This document shows positions 25,446-33,900 of a stretch of DNA of 64,000 nt, one piece after another (the first letter of the stretch is position 1; each line of letters starts with the position of its first letter). Both the position numbers and the translations under genes were made by a program. Where the stretch lies: the NCBI RefSeq assembly GCF_000308615.1, contig NZ_BAGB01000174.1:124001-188000 (forward strand), written 5' to 3'. Below the pieces are notes generated by a model. It was not told the DNA's origin, did no database searches, and saw only the letters and a program-made list of their open reading frames with translations. Origin of the DNA: Nocardia jiangxiensis NBRC 101359. Its GTDB lineage: Bacteria > Actinomycetota > Actinomycetes > Mycobacteriales > Mycobacteriaceae.

Positions 25446-26800
25446 TGCGACTTACCATTCCCGCGGCCATGCTGGCGGCGTTGGTGATGGCCTGTGCCGC
25501 GGCCCCGGCGGCGGCGCTGGATCCGCCCGTGGTGGTGGCCGGTCCGACACCTCCCGACGGTGCGCCCGGACCCGAACTGCCGACCAAACAGGACAAGGGT
25601 TGCCTGGCGACCGGTGTCCTGCGCGACAGCGATCTGACACAGGTGCCGCCGCCGGATCGAGCGCTGGATCTGCGGCGTGCGCGAGCGCTGAGCCGTGGTG
25701 CCGGTGTCTCGGTCGCCATCGTCGACACCGGGGTTTCGCCGAGTCCGCGGCTGCCGAACCTGACCGGTGGCGGCGACTACATCGCCGCCGGCGGCGACGG
25801 CCTGTCCGACTGTGACGCGCACGGCACGCTGATCGCCGGAATCATCGGTGGCGCAGCGGATTCCGGGGACGGCTTCGCCGGTGTCGCACCGGATGCCAAA
25901 CTCATCTCCATCAGATACCACTCCGGCGCGTTCCGGGCCGACCTGCCCGCGAGTTCCGACCCGAACCAGCAGGTGAACCTCGATGTCCGGGCTCTGGCCC
26001 GCGCCATCACGCATGCGGCGAATCTGGGGGCCGGCGTGATCACGGTGGCCCTGCCGGTCTGCATGGCTGCCGATGCCCACGTCGATCAGTCGATAGTGTC
26101 CGCTGCCATCGCCTACGCCGTGCACGTCCGGGGCGCGCTGATCGTGGCCGGCGCCGGCGACACCGGCAGTTCGGGCTGTGAGCAGAATCCGCCCATCGAT
26201 CCGGGTCGGCCCGCCGACTCCCGGAACTGGGCGGCGGTGAAGACGATATCCACGCCGGGCTGGTTCGCGCCTGATGTGCTGGCCGTCGGATTCACCAACG
26301 CCAACGGTGCGGCGATGACGGATTCGCTTGGGGGACCGTGGGTTTCGGTCGCCGCACCCGGCGCCGGAATCGAGTCGCTCGGCCCGGGGGGCGGTGGGGT
26401 GATCAACGGTGTCGGCGAGCCGGACAAGCTGGTAGCGGTCGGTGGTGCTTCGTTCGCCGCGGCCTACGTCAGCGGGGTCGCTGCGCTGCTGCGGTCGCGT
26501 TTCCCGAACGAGACGCCGAGCGAGATCGCCTCGCGGTTGACCGCTTCGGCGCATTCGCCCGCCGGTGGCGTCGACAACACGGTCGGGGCCGGTGTCATCG
26601 ATCCGCTGGCCGCTTTGAGTTATCGCACGCCGCCCAAGCCGCCGGTCGGGCTGTTCCGGTGGTCGTCGCTGACCATGCCCGAACCGCCGCGCCCCAGGGA
26701 TTACCGGCCGGCCGCGGTGGCGACGATCGTCGTGGTGGTCGCCGTCCTGCTGGGACTGGGCGCGAGTTATGCGAATTCCGTGATCGGGAGACGGCGGTGA
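25445..26800 (+). CDS. mycP: ESX mycosin protease MycP
   Basis: 451 residues from an ATG at 25445 that overlaps the eccD stop by one base (TGATG). A signal peptide ends near AAPAAALDPP; the subtilase domain has Asp94 (VAIVDTGVS), His126 (DAHGTLIAG) and Ser336 (GGASFAAAY); a C-terminal membrane helix (about 423-445) is followed by GRRR. Mycosins stabilise the ESX membrane complex and sit in its periplasmic cap. All three catalytic residues are present. The stop overlaps eccE by 4 bp. Confidence 0.96.
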   Translation: MRLTIPAAMLAALVMACAAAPAAALDPPVVVAGPTPPDGAPGPELPTKQDKGCLATGVLRDSDLTQVPPPDRALDLRRARALSRGAGVSVAIVDTGVSPSPRLPNLTGGGDYIAAGGDGLSDCDAHGTLIAGIIGGAADSGDGFAGVAPDAKLISIRYHSGAFRADLPASSDPNQQVNLDVRALARAITHAANLGAGVITVALPVCMAADAHVDQSIVSAAIAYAVHVRGALIVAGAGDTGSSGCEQNPPIDPGRPADSRNWAAVKTISTPGWFAPDVLAVGFTNANGAAMTDSLGGPWVSVAAPGAGIESLGPGGGGVINGVGEPDKLVAVGGASFAAAYVSGVAALLRSRFPNETPSEIASRLTASAHSPAGGVDNTVGAGVIDPLAALSYRTPPKPPVGLFRWSSLTMPEPPRPRDYRPAAVATIVVVVAVLLGLGASYANSVIGRRR

Positions 26801-28506
26801 GTATTCGAGTCGGCAGTCTCGATCGTGGACCGGTTGCCGCAGTGGTGATCGGCGGCAGCTTCGTGCTGGTCGGGATGTGGGGTCGGCTGCCCTGGTGGAT
26901 CGGCCCCTCGGTGGTTTCGGTCCTACTGGTCTCCGCGATCGTCCGAGTGAACGGGCGCAGTGCGGTCCGGTGGTCGCTCGACTGGGCCGGGTATCGGGTC
27001 GGTCGGACCGCTCGTGCCCGGCTCCGCGCCAGGCCGCTGTCCGTGCGGGATGTGACGATAGCCGCCGGGGACTGCGGTATCCACGAGGCGGGCTCGATAC
27101 TGGTCGCGATGATCCAGTTGGCGCCGAATCTGGACCTGCCCACGGTGATCGGCGAGAACACGCTGTACACCGAGGACACCGTGCCGGTCGACGCGTTGTT
27201 GCCGATGCTCGACCAGTACGGCATCGACATCGACATCGACATCGTGACGACCGCGCAGCGGGTCAGATCGGCCAGCAGTTACAGCATGCTGTACGACCAG
27301 TTGATCGGCTCGCATCCGGTGGTGGGAAATCGGCAGACCTGGCTGGTGGTCCGCCTGGACCAGGAACGCAATCTCGAGGTTCTGGCCCGGCGCGGGCCGG
27401 TCGAGGAGTCGGCGCCCAAGGCACTGGCCACCGCGGCACATCGGATCGCCGCCCGCCTACGCGAACGCGGGACGGCCGCCCACGCGCTACCGGCGGAAGC
27501 CCTGGGCGAGGCGATCAGGTTGCTGCACGCGGGAGTCGAACTGTCGGACCTGCGCGAGAAATGGGGCCACCTGGAGTCCTCGGTGCCGGGGCGGAGCGTA
27601 TCCAGTTTCCTCATCGACTGGACCCGGCTGGACGGCGCGGGTCTCGACGATTGTTGGACCTGGAACCGGGGCCGGACCACCCTGGTGGTGAGCCTGACCG
27701 GTGGCGCTCTCGGATCGCGCGGTCTGGTGCGCTACGTCGGGCCCGCTCTGAGCACCTCGCCGCCGGGCTATCTGCGTTCGCTGGGCGGGTGGCAGTCCGT
27801 GGCACTGCTCGCGACGCTCCCCACCGGAACCTCGATCCGGGATGTGCCGCGCGACGATTCGGGCAACGACCTCGCATCCGACGAACTGCTCGCCGAACTG
27901 CCCATCGCGATCGGTCCCAACGGGCAGATCCTGGGGGCCATCAGCGGGCAACCACAGCACACCCTGGCGCTGCCGCTGTTCGATCCGGCACGCTACAATC
28001 CGCAGCGCCGAACCATCGATGTTCACGCGAATCTTCCTGTGGCACAACAGATCGTGCTGCGGGCGATGGTGGTCGGGGCGGATGTGGAGGTACATTCGAC
28101 CCGTCCGCAACGCTGGTCGCAGCTGGTGTCGGTGGTCGGTGATTCCACGTCGCTGAGGTTGGCGCAGGATCCCGACGGCGCGGAACCGGGACCCGCCGTG
28201 TCGCCCGCCACGATCGCCGTATTCGACCAGATGCCTCCGAGGGTGTCGGCTGCGCACACCACTGTCACCATCAGTGAGCCCGGCGCACCGCACCGCCGCA
28301 CGGCGGATCTGGCGATCGATCAGGTCACTGCGACCTCGGTCGATGTCAGCATCCCGATGCGGACCGTGCGGGTGGATTTGATCGAGCCGCGCGGCGAAAC
28401 CCGGTATTTCGAATCTTCATCCGCGATACCTGAAGTGTCGGGTCCGGGCACCGCACTCGAGGTATCTACAACAGTTCCACTGCCCGACAACCCTCGTGTG
28501 CGGTGA
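26797..28506 (+). CDS. eccE: ESX membrane component EccE
   Basis: 569 residues from a GTG at 26797 in a GTGA overlap with mycP. Two closely spaced membrane helices (about residues 8-45: VAAVVIGGSFVLVG, then WIGPSVVSVLLVSAIV) precede a large cytoplasmic domain, the EccE layout. EccE sits at the periphery of the ESX membrane complex. Last of the core machine genes; the mycP-eccE order matches ESX-2 and ESX-3 and differs from ESX-1. Confidence 0.93.
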   Translation: MSIRVGSLDRGPVAAVVIGGSFVLVGMWGRLPWWIGPSVVSVLLVSAIVRVNGRSAVRWSLDWAGYRVGRTARARLRARPLSVRDVTIAAGDCGIHEAGSILVAMIQLAPNLDLPTVIGENTLYTEDTVPVDALLPMLDQYGIDIDIDIVTTAQRVRSASSYSMLYDQLIGSHPVVGNRQTWLVVRLDQERNLEVLARRGPVEESAPKALATAAHRIAARLRERGTAAHALPAEALGEAIRLLHAGVELSDLREKWGHLESSVPGRSVSSFLIDWTRLDGAGLDDCWTWNRGRTTLVVSLTGGALGSRGLVRYVGPALSTSPPGYLRSLGGWQSVALLATLPTGTSIRDVPRDDSGNDLASDELLAELPIAIGPNGQILGAISGQPQHTLALPLFDPARYNPQRRTIDVHANLPVAQQIVLRAMVVGADVEVHSTRPQRWSQLVSVVGDSTSLRLAQDPDGAEPGPAVSPATIAVFDQMPPRVSAAHTTVTISEPGAPHRRTADLAIDQVTATSVDVSIPMRTVRVDLIEPRGETRYFESSSAIPEVSGPGTALEVSTTVPLPDNPRVR

Positions 28507-28521
28507 TTGGAGGCGACGGTA

Positions 28522-28872
28522 GTGTTTATCAATGTGGCTGATTCTCAGACGACCGACGAAGATTTGCTCGAGCAGGACAGTGCAGAAGTGTTGAGTCCGA
28601 GGCAGGTGGCAGCGACAATCTTCTCCAGTCGGCTGTCGGATTTGATTGCCGAATCGGTCGTTTCGACGGAGGACGGATTGACCCGGTCGCTGACGCTCTA
28701 CACCTTGGCGCAGCATCTCGAGTTGGCCTATCCGGATGTTCCGGTATCGCAATCGGGCCTGTACCGGCTCATACACGGTGAGGCGATTCCGCGGCTCGAT
28801 CTGATTATCGCCTTGGCGCGGGTATTCGACGTGCCGCCCGAATACTTTGTCACACCGGACAAGAACTCCTGA
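28522..28872 (+). CDS. Small EspR-like helix-turn-helix regulator
   Basis: 116 residues. The GTG at 28522 is chosen because GGAGG lies eight bases upstream; a TTG at 28507 directly after eccE is also in frame. The core (TLYTLAQHLELA, then SQSGLYRLIHGEAIPRLDLI, then ARVFDVPPEYFV) is an XRE/EspR-like HTH. EspR is a nucleoid-associated activator of ESX-1 genes in M. tuberculosis. Here the gene is in the eccE transcript, 15 bp after it, so it could be a local regulator. No signal peptide or second domain. Confidence 0.8.
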   Translation: MFINVADSQTTDEDLLEQDSAEVLSPRQVAATIFSSRLSDLIAESVVSTEDGLTRSLTLYTLAQHLELAYPDVPVSQSGLYRLIHGEAIPRLDLIIALARVFDVPPEYFVTPDKNS

Positions 28873-28888
28873 CCGCCGCGGCCGCATA

Positions 28889-28904
28889 TTCTCCTGGGTG
28901 GGAA
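28889..28904. promoter_or_regulatory. Weak TTCCCA-type dyad upstream of the 28950 gene
   Basis: TTCTCCTGGGTGGGAA; the right arm is perfect and the left arm has two changes. It lies 45 bp before the ATG at 28950, matching the 44-bp spacing seen at three better sites. Confidence 0.3.
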
Positions 28905-28949
28905 TAGTGGTCGATCGGCGGAACGTGGTGTCGTGGATATCATCTGAGG

Positions 28950-30053
28950 ATGTCCGAATCGGACCCGGGAGACATTTTCATTCGCCGTCGTGGTGCGGTT
29001 CTGGAGGCTCTGCTTTCCGATCCTGCCCTGGGGCAATCCGGCGCTGACCCTTCGGCGGGCGCATCGTCCGTCACTGGTTCGGCGATCAGTGCGCCGACGA
29101 TCATCCGTGAAGGCGCCGAAGAGTCGGCGGCAGGTGATCCGGTCGGAGTCGAGCCCGATTCCGATCTCGGATACGCGGCGCCGAGTCCACGGCGCACCGG
29201 CGGTGCTCCGAAGGCCAGCGATCGCATCATGGCGTTGCTGAACGGCGAGTCGTCGGATCCCTCCTCGGGCCTGGAATTCTCCTCGGACCCGGGGCAATCG
29301 GCCGCGAACAGATTCACCGCACCGACGGAGGCGGCGAGCAAGCCGGAAGCGCCTCCCACGGTCAATGGTGGTGCAACCCAGGCTTCCTCCGCGTCCCAGT
29401 CGCCCTCCGCCGCCAAGTTCGGCCGCGATCTGGTGGTCCAGCTGCGCAAACCCAGGGTGGCTCTCATCGTGGGCGCGGTGGTGGTCGTGTTGCTGGTTCT
29501 GCTGCTCGTCACGACCGGCGGCAACGACAAGAAGACGAATCAGCTCGCGGTCATCACGCCGGTGGCGGCGGCGCCGACCTCCTCGGCTGCCCCGACGACG
29601 ACGGAGGCGGCGTCCTCCACCATCCAGGTGAAATCGGCACGGGCACACTGCCCGTCGGGCAGTACCGATGCGATGGACGCCTTCGGTGGCCAGTCGGGAA
29701 AGGCATGGTCGTGTGTGCGGGCCTACAAGGTCGACGGGCAGGTCCTGACCATCGACCTCGGTAAGGCCTACGAGGTGGACTCGATCGGCATCGACCCCGG
29801 CTGGGACGGCGTCGGTGCGGACGGCGCGGATCAATGGACCAAGTACCGCACGGTCAGCCGCGTCTCGTATCAGTTCAACGATTCCAACCTGACCACCTAC
29901 ACCCAGGAGACTCTCGACGAGCGCAGCCTCGTGGTCACGAAGCTCTCACCGCCGGTTCGAGCGTCGAAGGTCACGCTGACGATCCTGGAGTCGAAGGGCG
30001 ACCCCTCAGCCAACACCACCGCCATCTCCTCGATTGTGATCACCGGAAATTGA
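28950..30053 (+). CDS. Membrane-anchored protein with discoidin-like outer domain
   Basis: 367 residues from an ATG at 28950. A disordered cytoplasmic region (1-165), one membrane helix (about 172-192, VALIVGAVVVVLLVLLLVTT) and a Thr/Ser/Ala linker lead to an outer domain of about 145 residues. Its pattern (HCPSGSTDAMDAFGG, AWSCVRAYKVDGQVLTIDLG, YEVDSIGIDPGW) is that of galactose-binding-like/discoidin folds, which bind glycans or lipids. Two cysteines may pair. It is coupled to the next gene by a TTGA overlap. Its place behind the ESX genes suggests a surface accessory; function unknown. Confidence 0.78.
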   Translation: MSESDPGDIFIRRRGAVLEALLSDPALGQSGADPSAGASSVTGSAISAPTIIREGAEESAAGDPVGVEPDSDLGYAAPSPRRTGGAPKASDRIMALLNGESSDPSSGLEFSSDPGQSAANRFTAPTEAASKPEAPPTVNGGATQASSASQSPSAAKFGRDLVVQLRKPRVALIVGAVVVVLLVLLLVTTGGNDKKTNQLAVITPVAAAPTSSAAPTTTEAASSTIQVKSARAHCPSGSTDAMDAFGGQSGKAWSCVRAYKVDGQVLTIDLGKAYEVDSIGIDPGWDGVGADGADQWTKYRTVSRVSYQFNDSNLTTYTQETLDERSLVVTKLSPPVRASKVTLTILESKGDPSANTTAISSIVITGN

Positions 30054-30775
30054 GCATTTCGCACCTGGTCTGCCAATACTGTTCGCACCATAACGCCGGT
30101 GCGGATTCGCGCTGCGCGCACTGCGGTGCACCGCTGTCCGGCGCAGGGGTGGCCGAGGCCGGGCATTCGATGCTGACCGGAGCGGGTCGGGGTGCTTCGG
30201 CCGTCGAACATGCGGTCGTGGGCACCGCGAAAGCCGTGGCCGACACCGGGGCAACTGCGGAGGCGGCGACGGTCGCGAGCGGCCTGCAACGCTTGCTCAG
30301 CACGCTGCTGCCGAAGGTGACCTGGCAGGTCGCCGCGGTGGCTCTCGCGCTGATGGGGATTCTCGCCACTGTGCTCATCAGGTCGTGTTCGGGTGGCCTG
30401 CCGTCGATGCCCGGGATGGACCCGCTGAACACGCTGCCCCAATCGGTGCGGTCGGCCGCATCGTGCCCGCAATCCGGAGGCGACAACTGTGTGATCGCCG
30501 GCACCGATCTACTCCTGTCGGGAGGTCTCACCAGCGGGCGAGCCCTGCCGTTGTCCGTGCAGGTCGACAGCCCTGATCAGTTGGCCGACACCGTGCGCCG
30601 CTGGCGTGCGGCGGACCCCACGGTCCTGGTCGACGGCCCGGTTTTCGTCGCCATCGGCCCGTCGACCACCGCGTGGTACGCCGACCTCCGTACCGGGTTG
30701 CACATCGAAACGGGCACCTTCGCCAGCCGGGACGCTGCCCGAACCTTCCTGGTGCGGGCCGGGCTGATTCGGTGA
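30050..30775 (+). CDS. Zinc-ribbon membrane protein
   Basis: 241 residues from a TTG at 30050 in a TTGA overlap with the previous stop; the first coding residues are LSISHLVCQYCSHH. The N-terminal zinc ribbon has CQYC and CAHC (residues about 8-30), then a helical linker, one membrane helix (about 90-113, VTWQVAAVALALMGILATVL) and an outer domain of 125 residues with a Cys pair (SCPQSGGDNC). Probably forms a unit with the discoidin-like protein. No enzymatic motif; role unknown. Confidence 0.75.
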   Translation: MSISHLVCQYCSHHNAGADSRCAHCGAPLSGAGVAEAGHSMLTGAGRGASAVEHAVVGTAKAVADTGATAEAATVASGLQRLLSTLLPKVTWQVAAVALALMGILATVLIRSCSGGLPSMPGMDPLNTLPQSVRSAASCPQSGGDNCVIAGTDLLLSGGLTSGRALPLSVQVDSPDQLADTVRRWRAADPTVLVDGPVFVAIGPSTTAWYADLRTGLHIETGTFASRDAARTFLVRAGLIR

Positions 30776-30800
30776 TGCGGCCCGGGTTACGCAAACCCCG

Positions 30801-30816
30801 TTCCCAGTTCTGGGGA
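30801..30816. promoter_or_regulatory. TTCCCA dyad upstream of NAD-glutamate dehydrogenase
   Basis: TTCCCAGTTCTGGGGA, 100 bp before the start codon. Its centre is 52 bp from the centre of the TACCGTT dyad at 30852, about five helical turns. Confidence 0.55.
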
Positions 30817-30851
30817 TAAATCCGCGAAGTGTTATGGCACACTACTTTATG

Positions 30852-30869
30852 TACCGTTAGTTAGCGGCA
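30852..30869. promoter_or_regulatory. TACCGTT dyad upstream of NAD-glutamate dehydrogenase
   Basis: TACCGTTAGTTAGCGGCA, followed directly by TATAAG (30870-30875), a candidate -10 box. The dyad would fill the spacer of that promoter, the position of a repressor site. 47 bp before the start codon. Confidence 0.55.
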
Positions 30870-30916
30870 TATAAGTCGCGACGACGAGTCTCGTAACCGA
30901 GGGAAGGCCCGGTCCG

Positions 30917-33900
30917 ATGGCGGCAATCACCCAGCAGACGATTCCACTGAAGCGGTTCCGTGACGCTCCGACCGATCTGGAGGCGGTGTACTTCCGTTGG
31001 ATTCAGCGCGGCGCCGCGGCACCGACGATCACCGATCGCGCCGAGCGGATCTTCCGCACTCATCTCGAGCTCGCGGTGGTGCGCAGGCCGGGCCTCGTGA
31101 TCACCCGTGTCTACCGGCCCGACGACGGCAGCGGGCTCGGGCCTGCGATCCAGGTCGTCAACGACGACATGCCGTTGCTGGTCGATACGGTGACCTCGGC
31201 GCTGCGCCAGCTGGGCGTCGCGGTCGCCGAGGTCGTTCACCCCGTATTCGACGTTGCCCGGGACACCGTGGGCAGGCTGCAGTCGGTGGTGCCGCGCGAG
31301 TCGGCCGGTCGGCCCGACCGGCCCGGGGGGAGCGGCCGGGTGGCCTCCGAGTCCTGGATCCACGTACAGCTGGACCCCTCGGTCGACCCCGAACTGCTCG
31401 ATCGCGTCGAACGAGTGCTCACACCGCTGCTGGCCGAACTGCGGCGGGTGAACGACGACTCCACCCGCATGGTGAGCACCATGAGCGCGCTGGCCGACCG
31501 CCTGGATCGGATGGTGCGCGTGGCCGGCGACACCGAGATCGACGAGAGTTCGCGGCTGTTGCGTTGGCTGGCCGACGGTCACTTCACGGTGATGGGCTAC
31601 GGCTACTACCCGGTTGCCCGGACCGATCCGGCGACCGATGCCGAGTTCGGCCAGGCGACCGGAACCGGGCTCGGTGTGCTGCGCAACGGCCTCGGTGTGC
31701 TCGGCGCCGGTTCGGTCGGTGCGGCCGCCGGCGGTTCGGTGCTGCAGCTGGCCAACGGTTCCATCGAATCGGTGCTGCCGGGCGCGGCGGACCTCTGCTT
31801 CATCAGTGTTGCGGACCCGGGTCGGGAAAATCCGGTCGCCGAGGTGCCGGAGACGATGCCGGGTCAGCACGTGTTCGTCGGAACCTTCACCGTGACCGGA
31901 TTGCATGAGGACATCCTCGACATCCCGGTGATTTCGCAACGGATCCACAAGGTCATCGAGTGGGCCGGGCTCGACCTGAACTCCTTCTCCGGGCAGGCGA
32001 TGCTCGAGGTGCTACAGACCTTCCCCCGCGTGGAGCTGTTCTCCACCGAGGCGCGGCGGCTGTTCGAAACCGTATCCTCGGTGATGAATCTGGGGTTGCG
32101 CCGCCAGGTGCGACTGTTCCTTCGCCGGGACAACCGCAGCAGGGCCGTCTACTGCCTGGTCTACCTGCCGCGAGACCGGTATTCCACCGAGGTCCGACTC
32201 GCCATGCAGGATGTGCTGGCGGCCGAATTCGCCAGCACGCAGATCACCTATTCGGCGCGCGTCACCGAATCGGACTTGGCCGTAGCCTATTTCACGGTGC
32301 ACCGGGACCAAGCGATCGAGCCGGTCGACCTCTCCGAAGCCAACCGCGACCGGATCCAGGAACTCCTGTTCGAGACCACGCGCACCTGGTCCGACCGCCT
32401 CGTCGCCGCGGCCGCGAGCGCTCCGGCGATCACCACGGCCGTCGCTCAGCGGTATGCGGATGCGTTCCCGACGAGCTACCAGCAGGAATACGAACCTGAT
32501 CGGGCACTCGCCGATCTGCGGCGGCTGGCGGCTCTGGCCGATGGCGGGGTCGAGTCGAATCTGTACCGCGACCCCGAATCCCCTTCGGGGGAGTGGCGTT
32601 TCACGCTGTTCGTCGCCGGCGCCGAGGTCTCGTTGAGCCGGGTGCTGCCGCTGCTGCACAGCCTCGGCATGGAAGTGGTCGACGAACGGCCGTACCGGAT
32701 CGAACTGCCCGGCAAGGCGGCTCGATGGATCTACGATTTCGGGCTGCGCGTGCCGGCGACGCTGTTGCGCGGCGCGGTCGACCAGGACCTGGAATCCGAA
32801 CTCGCCCGGTCCTCGATGCTCGATACGCGCCCGGAAAATGGTGTGCGGCAACGCTTCTCCGATGCCGTCGCCGCGATGTGGCTCGGTCGTGCGGAGGTGG
32901 ACGGCCTCAACGAACTCATCTTGCGGGCCGGACTGCACTGGCGTCAGATCGCCGTGCTGCGCGCCTACGCGAAATACCTGCAGCAGGCCGGTTTCGCTTA
33001 CACCCTGGGCAATATCACCCGAGTCCTGTCCACACATCCCGCGGCTGCGCGGTGGTTCACCGAGTTGTTCGACGCCTACTTCGATCCCGATGGCGTCCCC
33101 GCGGTGGCGTCCGCACGCGCGGCGGCGGTATCCGGGCGGCTGCAAGCCGACATCGATGCCGTGGTCAGCCTGGACACCGACCGGATCCTGCGGGCGTTCC
33201 TCGGACTGATCACGGCGACTCTGCGCACCAACTACTACCGTCGCGACGACGCCGGGGAGCCCCGGGAACATCTGTCGTTCAAGTTGGACCCACATGCGAT
33301 CGCCGAGTTGCCCAGGCCCAGGCCGCAATTCGAGATCTTCGTGTACTCGCCGCGGGTGGAGGGCGTACACCTGCGGTTCGGTGCGGTGGCGCGTGGGGGC
33401 CTTCGGTGGTCCGATCGCCTGGAGGACTTCCGGACCGAGATCCTGGGGCTGGTCAAGGCGCAGGCGGTCAAGAATTCCGTGATCGTGCCGGTGGGTGCCA
33501 AGGGCGGATTCGTGGTCAAGCATCCCCCGGCCGCAACCGGTGACGCGGCGGCGGACCGGCAGGCGATGCAGGCCGAGGGCGTGGCCTGCTACCGGACATT
33601 CATTTCCGGCCTGCTGGATCTGACCGACAACGTGGATCGCGTGTCGCGTGCGGTGGTGCCGCCCGAGCGGGTGATACGCCGCGACGGCGACGACACGTAT
33701 CTCGTTGTGGCCGCGGACAAGGGCACCGCGAGCTTCTCCGATATCGCCAACGAGGTCGCGTTGGCGTACGGCTTCTGGCTCGGTGACGCATTCGCCTCGG
33801 GCGGGTCCGTGGGCTACGACCACAAGGCGATGGGGATCACGGCCAAGGGCGCCTGGGAGAGTGTGAAGCGGCACTTCGCCGAGCTGGACATCGATACACA

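Noticed and set aside
27218..27243. Short repeat encoding IDIDIDI inside eccE
   Set aside because: Only three tandem copies of a 6-bp unit in a conserved gene; likely local codon repetition without wider meaning.
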